Source: Terebella lapidaria (lineage: Eukaryota; Annelida; Polychaeta; Terebellida; Terebellidae). Taken from it: 64,000 nucleotides of DNA. Numbering within the stretch: position 1 is the stretch's first letter; every line of letters begins with the position of its first letter. The DNA lies in assembly GCA_949152475.1 (NCBI GenBank), contig OX424556.1:60966451-61030450 (forward strand), given 5' to 3'. Below are positions 34,406-46,923 of the stretch, piece after piece. Under the pieces are notes generated by a model, which searched no databases, was not told where the DNA came from, and saw nothing but the letters and a program-made list of their open reading frames with translations. A program made the translations under genes and the position numbers.

Positions 34406-37400
34406 TCAGTTTGAAGTAGCAGTGGTAATGTTAATTTCTTGGACTTGAATACTGTCGTGTGAGGAAGCAAATTCCTCGGTCTCTTGAGCTGGAATGAGTT
34501 CATGTACAATGTAAGCAGATTCCTCGACCACCTCCAAGTGATCAGCCTGGCTGTCCCTGACTGTCACTGGCTCTGCATCGGTGGCCTCTAGAACCTGGAC
34601 TTGCTCCAGCCCTTCGCCCTCAGCACTGCTGACCTCGATGACAATGTTGCCGAACTCGTCCTTCTGCACGTTGACGGTGCTGAGACCCCCTGGGAGCGAC
34701 ACCACGTCTTTGAGCGAGGAGAGCTGAGCAATGGTTTCTTGCAGATTCTCGTCGTCCTTGACGTGGATCTGTGCTGCAACCGCTGGCTTTTGTAGGTCGC
34801 TCGTGGACTCCTCAGGACCGTCGTGGATCTGCAGGTCGCTGGGTTCGATGTCGTCGTCTGTGTACATCAGCTGATCGGTGGGAACCTCCCCGTCCACCTC
34901 GACCCGTAGTATGTCTGACATTGCCGCACTGTCTTGTAGCTCTGGACCACCTGACGCCTGTAACTGCTGGAGCGCCTCGGACGCCTGGAGAGCTTCCACG
35001 GACACCGTCGTTTCCCCCGAGACACCCTCAACTGACGCTATCCGCTCCACTACCGACGCCGACGTGTACTTTCTGTTGTTGGTCAAGACGACGATGTAGT
35101 CGGTGTCGGTGTGGGCCATGCCGCGACACTTGCCTTCACTGCGGATGTGGCGTGTCAGGTTCCCCTTCAAGTTGAAGTATTTGCCACAGCCGTTGCACTT
35201 GTATGGACGGAGGTTGACAGGGGAGCCGCGACACTTGGGCATGTGTTTGCGGATCATGTAGGCATGCGTGAACTCATACAGACACTGGTGACATTTGAAG
35301 CGTTTGGGCAGGTGTGCCTGGCGGATGTGAGCCAGAAGGTAGTTCTTGGCCGTGTATGACTTCTTGCACATTGTACAGATGTAGACCATCTCTGTTCCAT
35401 CTCCGTGAACCTGACGGTCGTGGTAGAGCCACTGTTGCTTCCTCTGACGACAGAAGGAGTAATGTTACCATGGTTACCAGCAACAAAATCTGCGACACAA
35501 AAATCCGTACAGTGGTTCACAGGATAAAAATCTATTCCAGTTCATTCTTTGACCAACCTCAAAAGTTTTGTTGCATTTTTCACAAATGAATGGCCCTTGT
35601 TTTGGCAGAATGGACGGGTCTTTGGGCAGTGGGTTCTTGACTCTAAAGTGTTTCTTGAGGTGAGCTTTCATGTCACCCTTGGTCTTGAACAGCAGGTAAC
35701 ACTCTGAAACAAGATGGAAGATTCACAAATACATTTAAAAGCAGCAACATTATAACAGGTGCATACACATGCAAGTTCTAGCTAACATGGATATGTAACA
35801 TTTCCAGTTTAGAAAATACACATGAACAACAAGGTGCAGTAGAAGAAAGCATCTGATTGGGTGGGAGTGTACCGGGGCAGGGAACAGTTTTGCTGTTGGT
35901 GTGGTATGTCAGAAGGTGCCGTTTGAGGGGGCCTTTGTTCTTGAATGCTCGAGTGCACAGCTGACACTTGAAGGCGCGTTCTGAAGCATGAGTGCTCCGC
36001 AAGTGTACAGCGAGCTCGTGTTTCATCTTGAACTTCTTCCCACACACCGTGCACATGTGGTTCGACTCCGCTGTAACCATAATCACTTCGTAAAATGAAT
36101 CTCGGTATTATCTCACTAAGGCTTAATCTACATGTACACATTAACACTAACTGATATTTATGAAGATATGACTAGTTGAGATTGCTATGAGCAGTTACAT
36201 GTACACAGTAACACTAACTGATATTTATGAAGATATGACTAGTTGAGATTGCTATGAGCAGTTACCAGTCTGGTACATTGCGAATTTGAGTAAAAAAAAA
36301 CTCACGTAAGGACGTGGGGATATTTTTACGCTAGATATATATCTGTCGGATTAGCATCAAGTTTTTTCTCCATTGAGAAAATCCTCACGCTGCTACGTCA
36401 ATTCTTGGTATTTTGATGAGTTTTCGGTGATGTTCACAGCAGCATTTCAAACTGTTCCAGTACATTAAGATCTTCCAAGTTTCGTTTGTGGATAGATTGA
36501 AACACGATGAAGACGACTAAGTGCATTTGCTTGTGTCGTAGGGTTTTATGTCATGTCGTAGGGGCGCCGAACATGATGCCCGTCTTGGTATAATTGACTG
36601 TGTAATTCAGTGGATATTCGCCAGGTGGCAGGTCAATCAGGTTCAAACATGTGCGTGGCAATTATCGCACGTAAAGCCGTGGGGTTTGTATGGGTGACAA
36701 TGGCTTATTTGACAATGGCATTCATGATCAGCTCACTAAATGTGGGGCCAGACCTGATTTATGGCAGCAACCTCCCGATTCCAATCTGCTATTTCACGAG
36801 AAGTCGTACAAACTTGCTTGGGATTTATCTAGAGTCAACCCCCAACAAGTTTGTGTAAGGCAAATTTTTTTTTTCATTTCCACATTGATGCCCGTCAGAA
36901 AAATCCTAACTCGAACATTTTGTCACTAGTTCAGGTAAGAAGATTCTGCGTAAAATTTGCCGACATGTGCCGGCCTGGAAACAAGGGGAAAGTTGGCATC
37001 TTGATCAAATGAATTATTCTCAGGCACTCTGAAGAAATCTGTTCAATAGAATCGGGGTATACTGTAGGATACTATAGGTTTATCTCAACAAAACGACGCG
37101 CTATGTCATGAAATGCGGACTGCCAGAATCAACACGTGACATCCTGACATCGGGCATGGACACATATACTGATATATATCGTTTGTCAAAAGTATGCATG
37201 ACAGTATATATGTATATATATAAATATATACATATTTTGCTGGAAATTCAACCACGACGCACAACCTCCCTGGATCATCTCAGACTTTTGCCGAAATGTG
37301 TGTACGTGAACAATCCATGGCTGATAGGGCTGTGCGAGTCGATGTTGGGGGTGGGGATGATGGGGGTGGGGGATGTGGGCGGGACGGCGTGTAGCAGAAT

Positions 37401-40400
37401 GGCTGGTTATAAGCGTGCGTTTGATTCTGTGTACTGACGAGGGGGCGGCAGTTAAAGGGAGAGAAGACCAGAGGGGACGCCGCTCGTCCGTCCGTCCATC
37501 CATCCGTCCATGTATCACTGCAGCCAAAAATACATAGGAGAGATCTCATGTTTTTCTGTTGTTGCAGATGCATATAATGTATGTTTGTACATTTGTAGGA
37601 TGCACGTGATTTGGCCGGACGAGAAGCCGGCTAGTGGCGTGTGCATTGTATGTTTTCTGGCCAACTTCAAGGTCTGCAGTTCTCTCTCGGATTCCCGTAA
37701 GAGAAATTTCGCGACAGAGCCAACGCAGGGAAGACAAGACAACAGCCCATTCAGTTTTCAGACACGCAAGGAACCTGAAGAATTGATCCAGTGGAGAAAG
37801 GTTTTCAGATGATGTACATGGTATGCGAAATGGAGTCGTTACCGTGACCCCAACCGAGCTTCCCTCATTTACGATAACTGATCCATTATCATGCTGGGTC
37901 AAAAAATTTATACGCTCTAACCATAGACAATACACAAGGCCATTTGGTACAAATACACATTACGCGTTGAACCAGAAACCCATAAGCTCTTATGGGTTTG
38001 TGGTTGAACTTATTTCAGTCGTTTTGAAGTTTAATGGTCAGTGCCAATAAATTTATATCGTTGGAACCAAATAGCTAAAAAAAAAATAGTAATTTGAATG
38101 ATGCACACGAGGTGTATATATAGACATAATGGTGTATAATTTTGCCTTGGCTTGTACATGTACCAACGACTAAATTTGGAAATAGTGGTGTGCTCGCCAG
38201 AATTATGATAAAACTGTGCACTGCATGTGCCTCTCATAATGCAGCTATATGTTTGGACATCCATTGGAATCCCAAGAGTCCCCGCAGAATCAGATTGAGA
38301 ATATATATATGAAAGGTTTTACATACAAACTAAGTAACAAGTGGATAGGAGGGACAAAAAACAATTAGCATGTGAAATCAATCAAGATGGACGACAAAAA
38401 AATGAAGTATTGAACCAAAATGTACAATGTAATACTGTGCAATTTTGTTGTGAATCCTATACATTGTAAATGGTAGAAATTATGGAATGAAGTTCGATCA
38501 ATGAAACCAGAAAAACGTGAGAGACTCTTTATGTATTTCTGATGAAACCTAATATTACAGTTTACTCCTATGTTCCATAAAAGACAACACACCAGTTTTA
38601 CATGAGTTTGACCAAATTATTTCAGTTCTCACAAAATATTGGACAGTATACTAGTCTTATTGGGTCACACATGTGTATCATCGAACTGTTACAAATATTA
38701 CGAAGTGATTTGTGCAAAATGTGCAATGATGATAGAGCTTGCAGCGAACTTTCAACAGGCATTTCAGTACACTGTACAGTCAAACTACTACGATTGACGA
38801 TGTGAACATGTAGATCCGTTAACGTTTATTATCAACAGGCACTATTAGACAACATACTCGTAAAATGAAATGATTGGTTACTGGTATTACTCAACCGTGA
38901 TCTGTTTGTTTCATTGTTATGAACAATTCAGTTGCTCTTAATAGTATACTAGTAGTTTATTTACTCTAAATGCATAAAATGGTAACACATGGAGTAGTAT
39001 GTTTTATATTATTGTAAGAGGAACAAACAACTGAACTCACTTCAGTAAAACAATTCAATTTTAGTTTCCCCAACAGGAAAAAAATTGAATGTAGTAGTTC
39101 TGTAGTAGATAATTTACCAGAGAATTTTCATTACTATATCATATTCCAACTTCACTACAAGAGTCGACTTGGATCCATTCTGAAGCGGCTGATGCTGTCA
39201 TACTTGTTCCATTTGCTGCCGGTATATAAACTTTTGACAGGGTCGAAACAGAAATCTGACGCAATTACATGAGCTTTTTACTCACGGATTACTCAACGCT
39301 TTCATGATGACTAGACACTGATGTAACTGTGTAAGATCGCCAAAAGTTGAGGACAATACATATCCAAACAACATTCATCACTAGTGTACGGTTAACTCCT
39401 TAGTGAATGGAAAACGTTGGTTATCAAGAGACTGATACTCAGCAACATCGAGTAGAGCTGTACATACTGACTTCAACACCTTAACCCTGCACATCGTATG
39501 CAGAAACCAATAGGGAATCACAAGTACATATACATGTACGTGTGTTAACCTTCGCCCGACAGTTACATTTGAATTGATTTGATATTTTAGAATATATATC
39601 TAGAGAAGATTTACATGTAGGTGACTTGACTCAATTGTTATGTACAGTTTTCAATAAATCGAACAAAGTGGAAAACGTGTGGTAAAAAGGAACACAGTCT
39701 CCATTTCCTTATAATCCATTAATATGTAGGCCCTCTACGTATCTTAACAGAAACTCGTAGAACATCAATGTGTCTAAAAAGATTATACCTGAGTAACTTT
39801 TGATTCGAGTTGAAGATAGAAAACTGCAACAAATATCATGACAGAGCAGTGTTCACATACATGTACATGTATCTGAACGGACAGAGGGAGAGATGGATGA
39901 ACGACATCTTTCAAGCACACAATATATTTCTGTGGAGAAAGGGTCAGTGTGTATCATCACCCTTACCTCCAACTTCACACACCCAAACATACATGAAGTG
40001 CTTGCTGCTCAGAGAAACCTGACCAGTAAATCCAGCATGGTAAGTATTACAATTTGATCAAAAGAGGTCATTTCATTTTCATATCCCTTGTACATTCAAG
40101 CAGAAACCCATCTCTCTTATGGGTTTCTGAGTCAAGCAAATCCATTCAATTGTATTCGATGAGGAAATCCCCAATACACAGCCAATAAATTCACACTTTA
40201 TTGTATGTTTATTTTCACATACGTATGTTTATTTACAATACCAAATTATTGGCTGTGTTTCGTCCCGTTATACGTTAGTGGCCCATACAGTCTGTCCAGG
40301 ACTCCTCAGTTGGGTGCAGACCATTAACTTGAGCCAATCCTTCACTATCGTGCAAACAGCAACAAATTTGATATTTTATGGATAAACTGATCCAAAATAT

Positions 40401-43400
40401 TCAACAATTGAGTAATTTGACATGCACGTTTACATTGAACAATTATTTTGATCATTGAACGTGTCATACTGAAACAAAATCTTAAGTAATCAGTGTGCTC
40501 CAAATGATGTAATACTTAATTAACATGCATACTCTCCCACAATCGATGTCTTAAGTAATAAGTGTGCTACAAATAAAGTAACACTTAATTAACATGCATA
40601 CTCTCTCACAATTGATGTCATAAGTAATAAGTGTGCTACAAATGATGTGAAACTTGATTAATTAACAAGCATACTTTCCCACAATTTGCCAGGGTTTTTT
40701 TCCCAGGGGCGTTTGAAGACAATTTGACCAAGAAAAGTTTCTGTGGGGCTTAACTGCACTCTCCAAAATAATTGTTAACTACCATGATAACGGTTGATAA
40801 CCATTTGACCAAAATTTAATATAAAATATAAAACATAACTTGTGTTCTTTGCAAACACCAAATTTCAATATTCAAGGGTAAATTGACTGATATTTGTATA
40901 AAATATCAGTCTATATTCTAGATAGTTCCATAATACTGGTATGCTTAGTAGTCTCTGTCATTGTTGTAAAGATACCATTTGTGAAGGTACAGTATCAATA
41001 TATATACACATCATTTGCTTCTCAAATGTACGATTTATGGCACTCCCTGCCTCGACAATACGCGGCCCTGTGCAAGTCTGTACATTACTGTAAATGCATG
41101 TGAATACTGCACACACAGACGGATGGATGCTCTGTTGCCAACGAACCCTCCCATTCACCTCCACAGTTAATAGGCTACAGGGGTGATGTAACCATTCTCT
41201 GTGCTGGCCGAGATGGGGGGGGGGGGGGGGGAGGTCGTATGCTGACATACTAGTCAAAGCCTACGATATTTGAAGGACTGTTTAATTTCCCGTTAAATAT
41301 AACTCCAGGGGTTCTTCAGGCTTTTTCCAGGGGTGGGTGCGACCCTAATAAATATTTATTGATGAATGTGCATTGAATGTTGGATATTGATACATGTGGG
41401 AGGCGGGTGAGGGAGGGGGGACACCATCTGGTTAATTGTTCATAAGTTACGACGTAGTTTATCTGCTTAGCCAATGAAAGGCTGTTCTTGCAAACCTCAC
41501 TCCCCTCTTCCCTCCCCCCCCCCTCCACACACACACACAAAAGCACGAGGATGAAAATGGCGAATATTGGATACCAATCTTCCGATCTGACACAGTCGAA
41601 GTGACACGATGCCGTCAAGATTTTTTGAACTGAACATTCTGTTTTAAATAGGCTAGCTTGCAAAGACAGGTCATTATGTGCACGGCTGATATGAACTTGT
41701 TTCAGTTGGTGGTAGACCGGGAAGGTGAGGGGAAGGGGGTTGATTTGAACTACTAGTGGCAGGAGAATCTGGCAACTAAGCCGGTGTTAGATCCCGCCCC
41801 CACCGGAACTGTGAATAACAAGCCGTGAAATTTGTCCACCGCCAGGAATCACATATATAGATACTTGTATGTTGAAAACAGTTGCAAATCTAACGATTTT
41901 GCGTGGTGTTCTTTTGACTGATAATATTCCTGTATTGCGCCATCTGGTGAATGTATTTAGCATTGATGTAATTTTGGGCAATTCATGGACACCTTGATCG
42001 CAAGTGCTGCCTCTGGCGGGAGAAAGAATCTCCTGCCTAACCGACAGGAATTTATCTAGCGTAAAAATATTCTCACGTCCTTACGTGAGGTTTTTTTTTC
42101 TCAAATGCGCAATGTTCCAGACTGGTTACATGGACACAATAACACTAACTGGTATTTATAAAGATATGACTAGTTGAGATTGCTATGAGCAGTTACATGT
42201 ACTTGCACTCGGAAGCACTTGTCAGACCTTGAGTGTGCTTCTTGAACATATGGATCTTATGGCCCTCGGGAGACTTGAAGGAGACATCACAGAAGTCGCA
42301 GTGGTAGAACACGTCGCCATGCGACATGATTCGGTGGCTACGGTAGTCCCGAATGTTCTGGAAGTACTGCTGGCAGTCTACGCACTCGTGTACAGGGTTA
42401 GACGCGTGCTTCATCCGCATGTGCTGTACCAGAGCCTGATAGCAGGCACACACCTTGCCACACAAGACACAAGTGTAATCAGTCTGACCCTCGCGTTTCT
42501 TGTTCGCATCTTCACTGTGTTTCCACTGCATATGGATACTGAGCCCAGTCGAGTTCTTGAATCGCTTGCCGCAATCGGTGCAGGCATGTGGTAAGGTGCG
42601 CTCAACCTCCTTAACCCCGACACGTCCCTTCCTTCCAGGCCGACCTCGGGGCAGCTTAAACACGGGTGTTGAATCGGTCCTGTCGGCAGTTGCATCATCA
42701 CTCTGTGGCTCTGCTGTTGACGGTTCTGGGAGAGGAGCAGTACTCCTCATGTTCGGAATGTCTTCAGCTTCATCACTGTCACTCTCAAGTTTTATCCTCA
42801 CCCAAGTTTCTTCAGATTCTTCAGTAGCATCTTCTGGTGTCTCCTGCGTAGTTTGAACAAAAGCCCTATCATCACTGGTTTCGTTGTCTCGCACAGACTG
42901 TCCATCAGAAAACTTTTCATGTTCATCAGAAACATGCTGAGACTCAGCCTCCGGACCACTAGTACCCAGAAATCTGTCGTCCACATGTTCATCCACTGTG
43001 CCGTCAACTCCCTGAACATGTGATCTTGTCAGCCTCCTGGACTGGCCATATTTGCCGTCATTTGCTGAGTCATCGACGCGCGTCCGCTTGCCCTGGCCAT
43101 TGGGCGACGCCACGACAACCCTCTTCTGCCCACGGTAACGAGTGGAATATGGAGAAGCAGACTGCGGAGTGTCTGCCGATGGTGCTGGGCTATTGCTGGG
43201 CATCTTCTCAGGCTTGATCACAACTATTTCTGTCTTGACGGGAGTTTTGAGCACTTTCTGAATTTTAAGGTTGTGGCCACACTTAGCTGTGGAACGAGTA
43301 TCATGTTTCTTGGTTGCGATGGGTTTATTTTCTGATGGTGACTCATCCACTGGAGTTCCTGGTTTTCGAGATTCCTGTTTTACCTGGACAGAGTCTGCAG

Positions 43401-44801
43401 CAATCTTTTCTGGAAATGTTTCATTGGTAGAAGTTTGGGAAATATTTCTGCTGGTTTCAGCTTCATCGTTAGCACTATATATACTGGTCATACTATGCAC
43501 TTCAGCACTGCTGTCTGCATCAGTGTTTCCACTGAATCCTTTTTTTGTACAGTTCTCCTCGAGCGCACGGCCTGTTTCAGTAATCAAAACCAAGTTTTCA
43601 TGGGATTCTTGTTCACCAGAGGTTTCCAAAGCAACTGTCACCATCTCTTGAATATGCCCCTCGCCTTCTCCTCCTGAGGAATCAGCCTGTAGCGTCTCCG
43701 AGACCGGCCCCTCCGGTGGAACAGGTACAGGACTCATGGGTTCTACCTCGACCCTGGCGATCTTCTGAGACCTGGTGGGGTCTGCAAGCTCCACCTGTGG
43801 CACTACTAGAGGTGAGTTGTGCCTGTCCCGCTCCGTGCCCTGGCTCTGGAGGACCTCTGGCGTTAGGACCATCACTTCCTTCTTGTGACGTCCGATGTTG
43901 TGTCTACGCAGTTCTTCTTGCAGATTATGGATCAGCACACGTTCGTTCTTGGGCAGGGTCTCTAGCTGGGGGTTTGTTGTCCCAAGGCCACCAATAGCTG
44001 CTTGTTTGACTATGTTGAGACTCCCTTCATCGAGCTGGGCGGCATTCTTGTCCTGCATCTGAACCACCAGGACATTGCTACTGTGTGGGCTCTTGGGCTG
44101 TCAGCATCACAGAAACAACGGATTAGTCATGCTTATACATGTACATGCAGGAAATAATTGTACATATAGTTTCTTAGGTATTTCTTGTCAGACAGAATAC
44201 CTGAACAGACAGTTTATTGCTGTCATCGTGTGGAATAATCTCCAGGATTTGCGCTACTTCAGCTGCTTCAGGATTGGCCATCATGACCTGCCATGGTATC
44301 TGGTGGTACATGTAACCGATCAGAGTCTGCGGACAGAGAACAGTTCTCCACACAATCAGCCACAAAATACCAGACTAGCAACATTCATAAAACATCAACC
44401 AAACTGGACCTGCGAACAAGATAAAAAAAATTTGAGCAATTGAATCTACGAATGATTTATGCTTTGGCCAACTAACTCAGTACTGGGATTGTAACACTTA
44501 AAAGCCCCCTGTTGATGTGTAAATTAACCTGTAGATTTTGAGGCTGGACACCATCAAAGTTGTACATGTCAAGCAGCTGGCCGTTCTGTAGGCAGCGCCG
44601 GAAGAACTGACTGCAGCCTGCGACGACAAGCTTGTGTGCAGGGATTGAGTGCATGACCACAAACTCTCCGGACACGGCCATCTCGCGGATACAAAGCTCG
44701 ATGTCACAGAGACGCGACTGCAGCTGTAGCTGGTAAAGGTAGTCCCAGAACGGCTGACTGTCGGGGGTCGTCACGTCCGTAGAGCTCCCTGCCACACTCA
44801 T
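34406..44801 (-). CDS. BTB/POZ and C2H2 zinc-finger protein, complete 6-exon gene
   Basis: Probable nuclear DNA-binding regulator. Coding exons (minus): 44801-44529, 44326-44201, 44097 to 42228 (or 42219), 36070-35873, 35703-35558, 35443-34406; about 1216 residues. Residues 18 to about 133 are a BTB domain (LCDIELCI, IPAHKLVVAGCSQFFRR, then LIGYMYHQ). A long polar Ser/Glu-rich region fills exon 3. Then come about eleven fingers: four at the end of exon 3 (first HACTDCGKRFKNSTGLSIHM), two in exon 4, one formed across the exon 4/5 join, one across exon 5/6, three in exon 6, the last two with Cys as final ligand. The C-terminal 200 residues are acidic. The split fingers support one gene across the 6-kb intron 3. 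The exon 3 donor is ambiguous (CAAG|GTCTGA or ACAA|GTGCTT, both phase 1); reading through instead stops at 42193. Start 44801 has A at -3; a non-coding exon may lie upstream (acceptor-like CTGCAG near 44832). No specific ortholog is claimed. Confidence 0.85.
36129..36264. repeat. 67-bp minisatellite in zinc-finger gene intron 3 (left two units)
   Basis: Units start at 36131 and 36198 (CATGTACACA), with ACACTAACTGATATTTATGA and GACTAGTTGAGATTGCTATG. A third unit (42129-42195) abuts the end of exon 3 on the far side of the 5.86-kb insertion, so the array originally had at least three adjoining units. Confidence 0.9.
36354..42036. other. Interior of the 5.86-kb element
   Basis: About 5.7 kb with no open frame above 129 codons and no recognised protein motif. 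Visible structure: TCCGTCCATCC simple tract near 37490-37510; CAGAAACCCAT...ATGGGTTT hairpin-like words near 37974-37998 and 40110-40133; a three-unit 69-bp tandem repeat (40481-40690); a poly-G tract near 41216-41231; a CA tract near 41527. Otherwise anonymous AT-rich DNA. Confidence 0.5.
40481..40690. repeat. 69-bp tandem repeat, three units
   Basis: Units start at 40481, 40550 and 40619 with TTAAGTAAT(C/A)AGTGTGCT and share ACTTAATTAACATGCATACT. Located inside the 5.86-kb intronic element. Confidence 0.9.
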
Positions 44802-45221
44802 CCTGTCTGTCGTCCCACTGTCACACAACCTGCAGTGTTCATTAGATAGTATCATGTAAAATAGTTTACTGGTGACAATGACTTGTGTTCCGGCTCAGAA
44901 TGATGCTGCTAGAATAAAAGTTAACACTGATTTCATTCAAAGTATATATCTAAGACCGATATAGGATTCTATATGAGAGAGCAACTTGATTTTGTACATT
45001 CGCTTGCTTTTGTAACAATGCAACCTTTCAAGATCAGCATATTTGTGTAGGTCAAAGGCCGAATGTTAAATAGGGCAGCCAATGTCTCTTGTCCAAACAT
45101 TCAACAAACTGACATGTATTATATTCGTGGTGGATTTAAACACAACCAAATAAATCTACAGGTACCGAATATGCTTGGATTCCTGAGATCCTGTTTTGGA
45201 CTGAATTTGCATATATCATTT
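44802..45221. other. Upstream region of the zinc-finger gene
   Basis: Contains the presumed 5' untranslated region or promoter. A possible splice acceptor CACTGCAG at about 44832 (minus) just above the start suggests a further upstream non-coding exon, which I could not locate. Confidence 0.35.
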
Positions 45222-46797
45222 TCAATTATTCACATTTTTAAAATCACATCTTATAATTTCACCATGAGGCTCAAACCTAAATATGATGGTACAATCCTTG
45301 AAAAAAATATGTTAGATTTTTGTGTGAAGGAAGCAAAACATTGCATTTCTTGAGTCAATTTGTTTATAACATCCCAGACACCTCCACACACTTTGTTTTA
45401 GATTTTCCCAATTGATACGCAAATTTTGTCCCCACGTCACGTGACCTTGTTGTTTCCCGCCATTTATGAACATGTATGTGAACAAACCATCTTTTTTGTA
45501 TAGAAATGTACAGGATTTGTAGGGTTTATGCTGATCGGGGCACAGTGATTACTCAATTCACCCACCAACAATCGCGGTCACTGCTAGATTGTGTATCATT
45601 GCATCTATTGTTGAAATAAGCTATTGATCATTTTCCATCTGCAGAAATGAAATTTTACAAAGTACAGAAGCTACCAAATTGTGATTTTGAGAAGATCTTG
45701 TTTTTTTTCCTTACACCCTCGTAGTATGAAATGGTCGACCCTTCAACCATCGAAAGATGCTCGCGCCTGACCATCAAATAGGATTGAATGAGAACAGCAT
45801 CTTTACAAGACGCAGGGTAGGGGCACGATTAGCAACACAAGTGGCTCTCCAACCTGGTGATCGATATGGGATATTGGTGGAGCCACATGACACCCTTGGT
45901 TAGAAATCGGAAATCACAAGTATTTACAAGAGCCACTTTTGGGGATAGGGCATGATGAGTTTAAAGTTAACCGCTGGCGGTTCGGTTTTCGTTGTGTAGT
46001 GAATAACAGCTAAATGTAGTTTCTAAGCAACGTGCGAAAACGACCGTAGTGTCATGCGATGTAACTGAGTGCAATCACGCTTGAATTGCGTTCGATTACA
46101 TGAATTAACGTGTCCCAAGTGTTATTTTAAACCGGGATTTCATTAATTGTGATTGATCGATTATTCGGTTTGTAATCGATTACACCATGTAGATCTAATA
46201 GAATCGCAATGAATCAATCGTGTAATCGTACATGTACTAGTGTGCATATCATGATGCGGCATATAATAAGTTAATCAACTGGATACATAGACAAAGTACG
46301 TCTTTCGGGAATATCTGCTAAGGACCGCAGGTTTCGGGCCTGCGGTCCTCAGCAGGTATCCCCGAAAGACGTGCTTTGTCTACTGGATACAGTGTTTGAG
46401 GCCCTCGGTCACCTATTCTCATGCGCTGTCTCACGCCAGGTGGAATTTTGTACGTTTTTAACGTGAAGTACTAAACCTAGCTCCTTCGTAATTTTCCATA
46501 TATAACTTGTGATTGTTTGGAAAATGACAGCATTCGAGAAATTTTGGCGGGAAAGTCTATGAAAAGGTCCATTGGTTGTTTACGGTCCGTGACCGTCGGG
46601 CGAACGACACTGAGTCACAGTGCAGCAGCCTGAGCGACGCGGAGCGTCTGAGATGGCTGTCATTCACCCTCGGGACGGAAATCGTTTGGACATCTTTTCA
46701 ACTAAAAAATCTTCCACAACTGTACCTTCTAGGCCTCATCTATATACCGAGAGGACATAGGGGATACATATTTGACAAACAATCAATGACTTTATCG
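45222..46797 (+). repeat. Unknown ~1.6-kb repeat, copy A (without MITE)
   Basis: Begins at TCAATTATTCACATTTTTAA and ends at CAATGACTTTATC. It matches copy B (46924-49212) almost throughout with point changes and small indels. Contains a 94-bp near-perfect hairpin (46288-46382) and a short open frame (46576-46818) without known motifs. No transposase, reverse transcriptase or long terminal repeat is recognisable. Confidence 0.85.
46288..46382. other. Long near-perfect hairpin in copy A
   Basis: Arms of 44 bp (46288-46331 and 46339-46382) separated by TTTCGGG, with four mismatches, all transitions. The arms include ACGTCTTTCGGG and AAGGACCGCAGG. The same hairpin is in copy B at 48689-48783. 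Confidence 0.9.
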
Positions 46798-46923
46798 ATC
46801 CTAGATAATATACTTTGAATTAAATCAATGTTAACTTTCATTCTAGCAGCATCACTCTCAGCCAGAACTGGCTTGTTTCTGGCTTGGCCGTTGAAAGGAT
46901 TATCCACAATTATTATTTTACAA

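Larger units (their letters stand above)
36265..42125. mobile_element. 5.86-kb non-autonomous DNA transposon with ~90-bp TIRs and TTA target duplication
   Basis: Left end CCAGTCTGGTACATTGCG (36265-36282) matches the complement of the right end CGCAATGTTCCAGACTGG (about 42108-42125). The similarity continues inward through CTCACGTAAGGACGTG and ATATTTTTACGCTAGAT to about 36353/42037. TTA flanks both ends (36262-36264, 42126-42128), and the flanks rejoin as one uninterrupted 67-bp minisatellite unit. A three-base TTA duplication is characteristic of PIF/Harbinger elements, but no transposase is recognisable in the interior. Superfamily assignment is inference. Confidence 0.8.

Noticed and set aside
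34601..35359. Plus-strand frames of 64-134 codons opposite the last zinc-finger exon
   Set aside because: Antisense shadows of a well-supported C2H2 coding exon.
36610..37812. Possible cargo genes inside the 5.86-kb element
   Set aside because: Frames of 80-129 codons overlap on both strands with no codon bias, splice context or family motif.
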